Below the pieces are notes generated by a model. It worked only from the letters and a program-made list of their open reading frames with translations, did no database searches and was not told the origin of the DNA. 64,000 nt of DNA from a virus. The DNA is taken from positions 62,001-126,000 of the IMG/VR virus record IMGVR_UViG_3300012931_000759; one strand, given 5' to 3'. Made by a program: the position numbers and the translations under genes. Shown here piece after piece: positions 14,071 through 21,450 of the stretch; the stretch's first letter is position 1, and the number at the start of each line of letters is the position of its first letter.

Positions 14071-14662
14071 ATGGACTCCGCTATTTACGGGAAAAGCAAG
14101 GCCAAGACCGGTATCACGCCAGCGATCATCCTAGTCAACCCTAAATTTCCCCACAATGTAGGCGCGGCCCTCCGGGCAGCATCCTGTTTCGGGGTCGGCC
14201 AAGTGTGGTACACGGGTGATCGGGTGGCAATGGAGTTGGAGAAGAAACGTCGGTTGCCGCGAGAAGAACGTATGCGTGGTTACAAAGATGTGGCTTTGCG
14301 CCAGTTCGACTATCCTTTCGAAGTTTTCGAAAACGATGTCACGCCTGTGGCCGTAGAATTGCGACCGAATTCGGAATTGCTTCCACAGTTTGTCCATCCT
14401 GAAAAAGCCGTGTATGTGTTCGGGTAGCATCCCGCAGGTTTGCCTGCGCCATTGCCACCGCTTTATCGTTATCCCGACGCACCACTGTGTCAACCTGTCG
14501 GCGGCCGTGTACCTGATCTTATACGACAGACTGGTGAAGCGCCAGGCTGCCGGGTTGGAGCCGGTCCTGCCGATGGACGATGTCCTGAGGGAGCAGCGCG
14601 GACCAGTCGTCGGCGGAGGCAAGTTGTACGGCCACGGCGGCGAGTCCGACGTGGAGATCTGA
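14071..14662 (+). pseudogene. SPOUT (TrmH/SpoU-like) RNA methyltransferase, frameshifted
   Basis: The first frame (14071-14427) has the SpoU N-terminal motif ILVNPKFPHNVGAALRAASC and a following strand GVGQVWYTGD, ending EKAVYVFG-stop. The next frame resumes with SIPQVCLRHCHRFIVIPT and SAAVYLILYDRLVKR, which are SpoU motifs 2 and 3. The GPEDG segment that should join VFG to SIP is missing, so a deletion of about 10 bases (not a multiple of three) at about 14423 is likely. SpoU enzymes 2'-O-methylate tRNA or rRNA, fitting the tRNA-rich context, but this copy should be inactive as read. Confidence 0.78.
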
Positions 14663-14673
14663 AAGGGAAAACG

Positions 14674-15086
14674 ATGCGACTCACAGCCATCCTGTTCGTC
14701 ATGCTGCTGGCGTCCTGCGCGGCGCCATCGCCAACACGCCGCCTCCGGCGGCTGCCGAGCAGCCCAAGCCGAAGCCGTCGTGCGTGGAGCAGGTGCGCGA
14801 CATCCTGAAGCACGAGGCGGACATCCGGTTCGGGGACAGCATCGCCGACACGGTGGCGGAGCAGAACGATCTTGGGAACTGGCGCATCGTGGTGACGGAC
14901 GATTGTCTGGCCCTTCGTTCCACGGATGGGCATATCCTGATGAAGGACGGCATTTTGTACGATGCTTTTGGAGGATCGCCCGTGTTGACCAGCCGCAGGG
15001 CCAAGGAGCGGCTTGCCAGGGTTTTCGCCTGCCGCGTGGCGCATCTGCAGAGCATGGCGGCCGGAACCCCGGATTGCTCGAAATGA
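14674..15086 (+). pseudogene. Lipoprotein gene with frameshift
   Basis: ATG 14674 opens a signal peptide with a lipobox (LFVMLLASCA). After about 16 codons the frame must change to continue as a Pro/Ala-rich linker (NTPPPAAAEQPKPKPS) and a roughly 100-residue domain (VEQVRDILKHEADIRFGD onward) ending at TGA 15086. The shift lies near 14720-14735. With correction it would encode a roughly 137-aa envelope lipoprotein of unknown role. Confidence 0.65.
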
Positions 15087-15093
15087 GGTCGCG

Positions 15094-15198
15094 ATGAGGA
15101 TTTTGCTGGTTCTGTTCGCCCTGCTGGCCGGTTGTGTCGGACAGGGCGTGAAGTCGGTTCCGAAAGATGCCCGGCCTGCGGCCGGATGCCCGAGATAG
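15094..15198 (+). CDS. Very small lipoprotein
   Basis: The protein is 34 aa with a signal peptide and lipobox (LLVLFALLAGC) and a short mature part. It resembles entericidin-size or Rz1-size lipoproteins, but no Rz partner is evident, so a spanin role is not supported. Confidence 0.55.
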   Translation: MRILLVLFALLAGCVGQGVKSVPKDARPAAGCPR

Positions 15199-15202
15199 GG
15201 GC

Positions 15203-15231
15203 TTGACAAGCGGTTGCGCCTCGGGTAGATT
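15203..15231 (+). promoter_or_regulatory. Sigma70-like promoter
   Basis: TTGACA at 15203-15208 and TAGATT at 15226-15231 are separated by 17 bases, a near-consensus vegetative promoter, 52 bases before the next gene's ATG. It is the best such match noticed in the window and would let the host polymerase transcribe from 15.2 kb onward. Confidence 0.65.
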
Positions 15232-15282
15232 GTTACTGGATCGGCAACGGTCCGCCCAAAACGGCAACCGCCGGAGGAGAAC

Positions 15283-16071
15283 ATGGACAACGACTCGATC
15301 TCGAAGCAGTTCGCCCGCATGGGCGCCCGGGCCAAGGTCCGGGAGATCACACGCGACGGCGGGCCAGACTACGTGCTGGACGTCAGGCGCGACAAGCAGG
15401 GGGAGTTCTACGACATCGGCCTTCGGGACGGCGAGTGCGACCTACAGGTCATCAACGTCGACCTCGACGACAGGCATATGGTGGTGCTGTTCAAGGACGA
15501 CAGTGGCAACAAGGACCGGTACCTCTGCGGGCACGACGAGCGCAGCTGGTTCGTGGCGGCAGTGCCCAACGGGGCCAACACGGTCTTTGAGGCCAAGGAG
15601 GCGCTCAAGCCCGCCCAGGCCCGCGAGAGCCAGGAGAGGAAGCGTGTCCGGAAGAACAAGCGGAATAAGCGCCACAATGCCGGTTATCTACGCCAAGGAG
15701 AGTGGTTTCTGATTCCCGCACCTGATCTGGTGGTGGATGAGAAGCTGATCATCCGGAACGAACCAATCCGGCGTGGCCGGGGTAAGGCGCACATGGTGGA
15801 GGAGGTTTTCCGGCGCAACGGCAAGACGGTGTACGTCAACCGTGAGCATCCCAACGGGATTGGAGAGAAGGCATACCGTAAACTGCTTGCTGATGATCCC
15901 AGCCAGGCCTCCAAGGGCTGGCGGCAGATGGTGCGGAATGCCGAGGTCTACGGACGCGGAAAGATGAGCCATCCGGACCATGCCACTATCGAACTGCCTG
16001 GTTGGCACAGAATCGTGCCCAATACCGAGAGCAGCGCAAGCTGGTCGACCAGCATGACTTTCCTGGATTGA
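15283..16071 (+). CDS. Conserved hypothetical protein with central basic linker
   Basis: The protein is 262 aa with GGAGGA before the ATG and a promoter upstream. The N-terminal domain (about 1-105) contains FYDIGLRDGECDLQVINVDL. A very basic linker (QERKRVRKNKRNKRHN) follows, and then a second domain starting with LRQGEWFLIPAPDL. The RQGEWFxIP phrase recurs in conserved hypothetical proteins of bacteria and phages, but I know of no function. A nucleic-acid role is possible from the basic linker. Confidence 0.75.
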   Translation: MDNDSISKQFARMGARAKVREITRDGGPDYVLDVRRDKQGEFYDIGLRDGECDLQVINVDLDDRHMVVLFKDDSGNKDRYLCGHDERSWFVAAVPNGANTVFEAKEALKPAQARESQERKRVRKNKRNKRHNAGYLRQGEWFLIPAPDLVVDEKLIIRNEPIRRGRGKAHMVEEVFRRNGKTVYVNREHPNGIGEKAYRKLLADDPSQASKGWRQMVRNAEVYGRGKMSHPDHATIELPGWHRIVPNTESSASWSTSMTFLD

Positions 16072-16141
16072 CAGACGTTCCCGCCGTGTTTTTTCATCCC
16101 ATTGTTTTGCGTCCCGTATTCGGGACGCCGGGACGGGGTTT

Positions 16142-16215
16142 CGGGCAGAGGGCTTGATGGAAAGCCGCTGGTCCTGGGCATCAGAGTTGTGCGGGTTCGA
16201 CTCCCGCCTGCCCGA
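16142..16215 (+). tRNA. tRNA-Pro(TGG)
   Basis: Acceptor CGGGCAG/CTGCCCG with the C1-G72 pair typical of tRNA-Pro, D arm GGCT/AGCC, anticodon arm CTGGT-CCTGGGC-ATCAG giving TGG, T arm GCGGG-TTCGACT-CCCGC, discriminator A. Position 33 is C. No full CCA. The 150 bases around it up to the next gene at 16292 show no other feature. Confidence 0.88.
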
Positions 16216-16291
16216 CCGATTTTCTTGGCATTTTTGTGGGCGTGTCCGACAACGTGGTACGTAAACACCTGCGAGTAAAGGAATCACAGCA

Positions 16292-16537
16292 ATGAAATCT
16301 CGCTGTTGGCAAATGTGGGAACGAGTCGCATATTCCATTCCAAACCTAAACTATGGTGAAGCTTTTTCGTGTGAGGAGGCTGAGACCATGGTGCGCACCG
16401 GAACTCACAGATGGAAATTCGGGCAAGGCGGCGTGCTGGCATGTGTCCCGGCGGATTCAAAATTATTGATGTGGGAATCGTGGCTACAAGAAACCTCGCC
16501 AGGCCGGTTTGAGGTTGTCGAAACGAGGCTGTCATGA
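16292..16537 (+). CDS. Hypothetical protein
   Basis: The protein is 81 aa, AT-richer than its neighbours. GTHRWKFGQGGVLACVP and a pair of Trp-rich segments suggest a small beta fold. It overlaps the next gene (ATGA). No family is recognised. Confidence 0.6.
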   Translation: MKSRCWQMWERVAYSIPNLNYGEAFSCEEAETMVRTGTHRWKFGQGGVLACVPADSKLLMWESWLQETSPGRFEVVETRLS

Positions 16538-16881
16538 CCTACGCCTGCGCGCACCGCCTGCGGCGGGGCAACGACATCATTGGGGCCTCCGGCGGCCAGG
16601 AATGGGCGCTCAAGGAGCCAGAGTCCGGTGTCCCACTTCCGCCTTTGGAGTGTTTCTTCCCGGCACGGAACGAGGGCCAACTCAACGGGACGCTCGATGT
16701 GTGGTTGTTCCGCACCAAAGAGATCCAGGAGCTGCCGCGCGAGGAGTGGATCGGGACGATCACATTCTCGTCGGACATGCCGCGCCATCGCGACTGCTGG
16801 ATCGACGGGCAGGAGCACATCATGATGCGCATCTGCCTGGATGGGCACGAACCGGGCGAAGAGGAGCTGCGCCGTGAGTAA
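16534..16881 (+). CDS. Hypothetical protein
   Basis: The protein is 115 aa, coupled to the previous gene. It is beta-rich with several His (CAHRLRRGND, MPRHRDCWIDGQEHIMMR) that could bind metal. The last bases overlap a tRNA-like sequence. No family is recognised. Confidence 0.65.
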   Translation: MTYACAHRLRRGNDIIGASGGQEWALKEPESGVPLPPLECFFPARNEGQLNGTLDVWLFRTKEIQELPREEWIGTITFSSDMPRHRDCWIDGQEHIMMRICLDGHEPGEEELRRE

Positions 16882-16932
16882 ATGTCCTCTCTTGTAAAGA
16901 AATTGAATATGGTGCGAATCCGTACGGTGGCT
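16871..16932 (+). tRNA. tRNA-like element lacking a D arm
   Basis: The T arm is good (TATGG-TGCGAAT-CCGTA), followed by CGGTGGC, which pairs partly with GCCGTGA at 16871-16877. Between them an anticodon-like TCT-CTTGTAA-AGA (TGT) is found with only three strong pairs. There is no room for a D arm. It is likely a relic. Confidence 0.3.
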
Positions 16933-16946
16933 TCATGAGGTGATCC

Positions 16947-17198
16947 ATGGTCAAGAAAAAGGAAAAGTTCTACTGCCAATGCGAGCTTGCCCGTCCCACT
17001 GAACTGGGTCGTCAGCTTATGACTTCCTGGATTCCTGAGGAGATTGCCAAGGTCGGACTTACAGTTAGACTCAAGGGCGAGGATGAGGAGTGGACGGATG
17101 GTTGGCTCGTGCTGGCTGTGTATAATAGGCTGCCATTTTCGTATCTGAAGAAGCGCGACCGGGACCACATCAACCAGAGGAAAGTAAGCGATGTCTAG
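16947..17198 (+). CDS. Hypothetical protein
   Basis: The protein is 83 aa with GAGGTGATCC upstream. Its N terminus is basic (MVKKKEKFYCQCELARP) and the rest mixed alpha/beta, resembling small phage proteins with an FYCQCxxxR start that recur in other phages. It overlaps the next, broken gene by 8 bases. Confidence 0.65.
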   Translation: MVKKKEKFYCQCELARPTELGRQLMTSWIPEEIAKVGLTVRLKGEDEEWTDGWLVLAVYNRLPFSYLKKRDRDHINQRKVSDV

Positions 17199-17555
17199 GA
17201 CTCTTCGCGAGGAACTGGTGGACCTCGTCAGTCTATGGAGGATGCCGAGGTAACCGGAACCTATTACTTTTGATTCGATACGCGACGACATCGAGCGGGA
17301 GCTGCGGCTGAGGGCGGATGCTCGACATGGTCGTTTCATCTCTCGACCGATTCGCTCGGCGGGGGAATCGGATGCCTCGGCACAACGGGTGATCCGGACA
17401 CGGACGAGGCGATTGTGCGCCGGGTCGCCGCATGGCTGGAAAACCAAGGGTTGATCGTGGAAGTGTCGAGGCACGACGAGCCCGCATGCGTCAACTGGTA
17501 CGGCGACGAGGAGCCGGGCTATTCGTCGACCCACATCGAAATGCGCTGGAGATGA
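17191..17555 (+). pseudogene. Broken hypothetical gene (stop and frameshift)
   Basis: From ATG 17191 the frame reads SRTLREELVDLVSLW and hits TAA at 17251. It continues in frame with FDSIRDDIERELRLRADA, and the coding pattern then moves to another frame (DEAIVRRVAAWLENQGLIVE, then CVNWYGDEEPGYSSTHIEM) ending at TGA 17555. At least one nonsense change and one indel are needed. The original product is not recognised. Confidence 0.6.
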
Positions 17556-17558
17556 GCG

Positions 17559-18125
17559 ATGTCAGAACTCCTGGACCGATACGACATGCTGAAGCGGGAA
17601 CTGATCCGCGTGCGCGACGAGTACCGCCTACACGGGCACGCGGCGCAGAACCACGAATGCCGCGAGGAGGATGCGGTCCTCGACGAGATGGACGCCGTGT
17701 GGCATAAAATGTCGGATGAGGAGCACAAGGAACTCGACGGTGGCTGGGATTGTTGTTGCGGCTCGTTGAACTACATGGCGCGCCAGATTGCCAAGTGGAG
17801 TGCGTCCAAAGGCTGGGAGACTAATTGGCACAATGTGCCTGAGAAGCTGATGTTAGTAGTTACCGAACTCGCTGAGGCGATGGAGTGGTACCGTAACCTT
17901 TCCCAGGAGGACATTCAGGTCTTGGATGCCAGCAAGGGGAAGGTTGATTTCCCGACTGATAGACCGACTGATTCATTCCATGGTTTTCGTGTCGAGATCG
18001 CCGACGCTGTCATTCGGCTCCTGAACATGTCGGCTTCGCTGGGAATCGACATCGAGGCGGAGATCGTCCGCAAAATGGAGATCAACGAGAAGCGTCCGTT
18101 CAAGCATGGCGGGAAGAACTGTTGA
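17559..18125 (+). CDS. MazG-like nucleotide pyrophosphohydrolase
   Basis: The protein is 188 aa. The C-terminal ~110 residues match the all-alpha MazG fold: KLMLVVTELAEAMEWYR (the ExxE metal pair of helix 1), then GFRVEIADAVIRLLNMSA (the ExxD pair) and EIVRKMEINEKRPFKHG, the typical MazG end (kmexNkxRpxkHG). Such enzymes hydrolyse (d)NTPs or ppGpp to monophosphates. An N-terminal helical extension of about 65 residues with CCCGSLNY after it is unusual. It may clean up nucleotides or counter host ppGpp signalling. It is cytosolic. Confidence 0.87.
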   Translation: MSELLDRYDMLKRELIRVRDEYRLHGHAAQNHECREEDAVLDEMDAVWHKMSDEEHKELDGGWDCCCGSLNYMARQIAKWSASKGWETNWHNVPEKLMLVVTELAEAMEWYRNLSQEDIQVLDASKGKVDFPTDRPTDSFHGFRVEIADAVIRLLNMSASLGIDIEAEIVRKMEINEKRPFKHGGKNC

Positions 18126-18532
18126 ACGACCAGAAATGGGCAAGCATAAAGGTGTTGTACGCCGACCTACAGACCTGGAAGGACGCCTGTAGGGTCAACC
18201 GATACGACGGAGCGAATCCGGTCGAGATGGCGCATGTCGTAAGAACGCTGCCGTTTGCCGTGAGGCTGCGCTGTCGCATGATCCTTGCCGACATCGACAC
18301 ACAGCTCAAGTCAGGCGGGCTTGTCATCCTGAACATCATCACGTCGTTCATGGACGACTACCTGCGCTGGTCCCTGATCATCGGCAAAGTGGGGCAGAAA
18401 GGCGAGCCCAGCTTTCGGGTGGTGAATTTCGATCGCCGGGCCCACAATTTGCCTGGTCTCGTCGAGGATGATCAGGAAAGGCGTGCGAAAGATGGAAGGG
18501 TACAGTACGCCTTGTTCCCGAGGAAGAGGTAG
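18122..18532 (+). CDS. Hypothetical protein with TTG start
   Basis: The protein is 136 aa. The likely start is TTG 18122, overlapping the MazG stop (TTGA). It is helical, and a segment ILNIITSFMDDYLRWSLII is hydrophobic but amphipathic. The C terminus is basic. No family is recognised. Confidence 0.65.
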   Translation: MNDQKWASIKVLYADLQTWKDACRVNRYDGANPVEMAHVVRTLPFAVRLRCRMILADIDTQLKSGGLVILNIITSFMDDYLRWSLIIGKVGQKGEPSFRVVNFDRRAHNLPGLVEDDQERRAKDGRVQYALFPRKR

Positions 18533-18538
18533 TGGACC

Positions 18539-18925
18539 ATGCTTGATGGTAAGCATACAATAGAATGTAAAATGCGGTGTTCAGAAAAAGGAATCCATTT
18601 TATCAATAAAGTTGCATTGATGTTGAAACAAATGATCCTCAAGGCTTGCTTTGTGTGTATATTCGTTGTAGGAATGTTTTTTATGTCTTTTAGATTTTCA
18701 TATGCTGAACAACCTATTGTCACAAATATTGTAGTAAATAATACATTTAATATAGGTACAGAACTGGAAATCAAATGTGACTACAACTACAGAACAAATA
18801 CATACGCATATTTTAAGAGGATTATTATACCAAAAAAAACAAATCGAACTTTAACTGTGCCGGGTGGGCGCAAGCAATGTGAAATTTGGGTGATTCGAAT
18901 ATTTCTTTTTGGAGGAAAAGTGTAA
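18539..18925 (+). CDS. AT-rich hypothetical membrane or secreted protein
   Basis: The protein is 128 aa in a sharply AT-rich island (18540-19080). A hydrophobic helix ILKACFVCIFVVGMFFMSF lies at about residues 33-51, after a basic N terminus. A shorter form from an internal ATG would have a normal signal peptide. The rest is beta-like with many Asn and Tyr. Base composition points to recent transfer together with the neighbouring GIY-YIG remnant. Confidence 0.6.
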   Translation: MLDGKHTIECKMRCSEKGIHFINKVALMLKQMILKACFVCIFVVGMFFMSFRFSYAEQPIVTNIVVNNTFNIGTELEIKCDYNYRTNTYAYFKRIIIPKKTNRTLTVPGGRKQCEIWVIRIFLFGGKV

Positions 18926-19081
18926 TGGTTGTAGGAGTTTTACTACATTAAGAACACAACTGGTAAGATCTATATAGGTAGTAGTCTTGATGTAGAAAAA
19001 CGTTTTGGAGAACATAAACGCCTGTTGCGTTCTGATAAACATCATTCAGTTCGACTTCAGCGCGCATGGAATAAATGCTGA
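18925..19081 (+). pseudogene. GIY-YIG homing endonuclease remnant
   Basis: After ATG 18925 (VVG) the frame must shift by one base in GTTTTAC to give YYIKNTTGKIYIGSS, the GIY-YIG motif, then DVEKRFGEHKRLLRSDKHHS and LQRAWNKC before TGA 19079-19081. This is only the N-terminal nuclease core, without the C-terminal DNA-binding part. It is AT-rich like its upstream neighbour. Bases 19082-19202 hold nothing clear. Confidence 0.75.
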
Positions 19082-19202
19082 GCCCTCGATGGCGCGTCGC
19101 AATGCGACGAGGATAAGCCGCATGGAAAGTGCCTATTCATCAGGGGCGGTGGACTGGTTAAGAAACTATAGGGATACAATTCGAAATGAAAGGAAAAAGA
19201 TT

Positions 19203-19613
19203 ATGACACAGACCACGAACACATCTACTGCCCGCGAAGTTGCGGAGGCCATTGGCTGTTCGATCCAGACCGTGATGAACAAGGTCAAGGATCTGGGTAT
19301 CAAGTTCAAGGGGCGCTCGGCGGCGGAACACGACATTCTTCTTGGTGGGTTGGGCGCGGTGCGCCCTAGACCGCGCCGCGTGACAGCCAAGAAATATTCC
19401 GGCGCCTTGCTGCGCGACAGGATCGTTAAACATCTGAATGCTGGCAAGCGGTTGATTGATGAGACGGCAGCTGCGATCAGGAATCTCAACAGTGAGATTA
19501 AAAATCTCGAAGGCAAACGTGCTGGTTTAGTGGCATATTCTTCTCTTTTGGATGGGGAACAACGGGTTCTTGCGCCGGAGGATGAGGCTACATGCCGCGA
19601 CAGATCCGAGTGA
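19203..19613 (+). CDS. Small DNA-binding-like protein with coiled coil
   Basis: The protein is 136 aa. The N terminus (TAREVAEAIGCSIQTVMNKV) reads as a helix-turn-helix. The C-terminal half is a helix with heptads (LIDETAAAIRNLNSEIKNLE) that may dimerise. The ATG at 19203 follows a weak AAAGGAAAAAG site. It may be a regulator; no family is assigned. Confidence 0.68.
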   Translation: MTQTTNTSTAREVAEAIGCSIQTVMNKVKDLGIKFKGRSAAEHDILLGGLGAVRPRPRRVTAKKYSGALLRDRIVKHLNAGKRLIDETAAAIRNLNSEIKNLEGKRAGLVAYSSLLDGEQRVLAPEDEATCRDRSE

Positions 19614-19849
19614 CGAAGGGTGACATTCCCCTGATCTAGGAGATTTTTGACGCCTTGGCAAAGGCCTTGGAGAACCTGCCCGAGAAACTCATGAAGAATG
19701 AGAAATTCGGCCTCCTGGCGATGACGGCTATCTTCAATATCGCCTGCCGCGTTGCCCAGAAATCCGGAGTTCCAAGGGAGGAGTTCATGGCGAGCATCGG
19801 GAAGATCTGGGACGATAAGGTCGCAGCGGCCCAGAAGGTCTGGAACTGA
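19592..19849 (+). pseudogene. Small protein gene with in-frame TAG
   Basis: ATG 19592 reads PRQIRVTKGDIPLI, then TAG at 19637-19639. The same frame continues as EIFDALAKALENLPEKL and on to a good protein-like end (VAAAQKVWN) at TGA 19849. A Gln in place of TAG would give an 85-aa protein. If TAG stops translation, a shorter protein might start at an internal site, but no ribosome site is evident. Confidence 0.6.
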
Positions 19850-19860
19850 AAGGAGTAGCT

Positions 19861-20115
19861 ATGAAGGTGGATTTTCCGGGCAAACTACAGATGATGATCG
19901 TACACGACACGCGTCCGAATATGCGGACGGCCGTTTTTGTGAATGGCACGCTCATGTGTCCCGACCAGCCCGGAGATCCGGGCGACTACCACATGGACCG
20001 ATCAGGGATCGAGTTTCACAGCGAAAGCATAGGTCTGGGGGACTTGGTGACTGTGACTGATTTTGGCACATTCCGGTGGGTCTACCAGCATAGGCGCTGG
20101 CACGACGTGAAGTAA
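19861..20115 (+). CDS. Hypothetical protein
   Basis: The protein is 84 aa with AAAGGAG before the ATG. It is beta-rich (LQMMIVHDTR, MRTAVFVNGTLMCP, LVTVTDFGTFRWVY). No family is recognised. Confidence 0.68.
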   Translation: MKVDFPGKLQMMIVHDTRPNMRTAVFVNGTLMCPDQPGDPGDYHMDRSGIEFHSESIGLGDLVTVTDFGTFRWVYQHRRWHDVK

Positions 20116-20144
20116 CATGTATGGCATACAAGGGAATAAAAATT

Positions 20145-20525
20145 ATGGACAAGTCCAAACCGCAACTCGACCCATATGAGATTGCGCGGCGGCTTGGAGG
20201 TAAGCTCTGTAATCCACCGCCGCAGTTCGCGCAGTTGGCGGCACCTTACTTGGATCCAGTACCTTGCGAATATGTTAATGAGAATCCGGGGATGTGTAAG
20301 TGTACTACAAACTGTGCCTGCTGTAAATGCGGCTTGTGGTCCTTTGACGAAGTTGAGTTTAGACAATGGTGCCTCAAGCATATGATGGAACTGGAATGGC
20401 TAGATCGTAGGCATTTACAGGCTTTATATCTGCTGTGGTTGCTGACCAGGAGGGCGACCACTTTCGATTATCTGGCCATGTCTGTCGGCAAAGCTTATGT
20501 GTGGTTGAAAGGAATGTGGAAATGA
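20145..20525 (+). CDS. Hypothetical Cys-rich protein
   Basis: The protein is 126 aa. AAGGGA lies 9 bases before the ATG at 20145; an upstream ATG at 20121 lacks a site. A Cys cluster (MCKCTTNCACCKCG) in the middle suggests metal binding. The C-terminal half is helical. It overlaps the next gene by ATGA. Confidence 0.62.
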   Translation: MDKSKPQLDPYEIARRLGGKLCNPPPQFAQLAAPYLDPVPCEYVNENPGMCKCTTNCACCKCGLWSFDEVEFRQWCLKHMMELEWLDRRHLQALYLLWLLTRRATTFDYLAMSVGKAYVWLKGMWK

Positions 20526-20736
20526 AGGGAAGAATGATCTGGAGAATCCTATTGGCGCTGTTTGCCATCCTGTCCGTCGTCTGCTGTGTCTATATGGCGA
20601 GCACAGGCTTCCAGGGGAAGCTGTCCGCTTTCATGGCCGGTTTTGGGTGTGCTTAGCTTTCGGTATTTTATGTTCTGCGATCGTGGATGTTTTGAAGGCG
20701 CTCGGGGCAATTGTAGAGGCAATGGATGCACAATAG
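20522..20736 (+). pseudogene. Small membrane protein gene with one-base frameshift
   Basis: The first frame (IWRILLALFAILSVVCCVYM..FMAGFG) stops at TAG 20654-20656. Another frame continues as LAFGILCSAIVDVLKALGAI to TAG 20736. One extra base near GGTTTTGGG (20639-20647) would join them into a roughly 70-aa protein with two hydrophobic helices. Confidence 0.6.
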
Positions 20737-21135
20737 TGGGCAAGATATCAGCAACTACATGCTAGATTCTTATTACAGATGGTGGGTTTCCCGCCTTGTG
20801 CGGCGAGTTCGAGCTTTAGGCGGGGAATTCTGTAAGGATTTCGAATGCCAAGAGGGTTTTTCGACGGAGATGACAAGCAGTATCCGTTGTTCGATCTGGT
20901 GATGGATTGTATAAGACACCGGTTGACCTTGAGATGGATCGACAGGGTACCAGAAGTACTCAATATATTTATTGAGCCGATTTTGGAGAGCAGGTTTTGC
21001 GAACTGATGACGGAGAATGTCCAGTTGTTGTCGATACGCGAAGAGATCATTAGGGATCTGTTCCGCATGTGCGCCAAGAACGAATTTGTGTGGAACAAGT
21101 ATTGTAGTCGCTGGGAACTCCATTTCACTGAGTAG
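20726..21135 (+). pseudogene. Hypothetical gene with one-base frameshift
   Basis: ATG 20726 (HNSGQDISNYMLDSYYRWWV, GGEFCKDFECQEG) runs in one frame up to the T-run at about 20855-20859. The reading frame of the rest (FFDGDDKQYPLFDLVMD to WELHFTE) differs by one base. One extra T in that run would give a continuous 136-aa protein. The downstream part alone could start at ATG 20845. The product is not recognised. Confidence 0.6.
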
Positions 21136-21142
21136 GGGAAAA

Positions 21143-21442
21143 ATGGATAACAGAAGCAAGAAAATCATCGAATTGCTTAATAAACTCCAGGAGGCGATCG
21201 GTCAGGGCGACACCTGCGGATCCTACCCGGTGTCACCCGGAACGGAACCGAACGTGGAACTGACGATCGAAGCGAAAGCTACTGGACAAATTGTCAGGTT
21301 TAACCTGTGGCGGGCCGAGATTGAACAGTGGCGGGACATAGATCCTCTGACCAAGACGCCGGTGGCCGGTCCGGCGCACTTGAAAATCGTCGGCGATATT
21401 GCCAGGTCGGAGCAGCTGTCCCCGCCCCAAGAAGAAAAGTAG
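21143..21442 (+). CDS. Hypothetical protein
   Basis: The protein is 99 aa with AGGGGAAAA upstream of the ATG. An N-terminal helix (SKKIIELLNKLQEAI) precedes a beta region. No family is recognised. The aminopeptidase gene starts 8 bases after its stop. Confidence 0.65.
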   Translation: MDNRSKKIIELLNKLQEAIGQGDTCGSYPVSPGTEPNVELTIEAKATGQIVRFNLWRAEIEQWRDIDPLTKTPVAGPAHLKIVGDIARSEQLSPPQEEK

Positions 21443-21450
21443 TAGTGAAC

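Noticed and set aside
15094-15198. Rz1-like spanin lipoprotein
   Set aside because: There is no overlapping or adjacent inner-membrane Rz protein, so a lysis role is unsupported.
14131-15267. Long minus-strand frame of 378 codons
   Set aside because: It covers the broken SpoU and lipoprotein genes, which have motifs and a signal peptide on the + strand, and its own translation is Pro/Arg rich without motifs.
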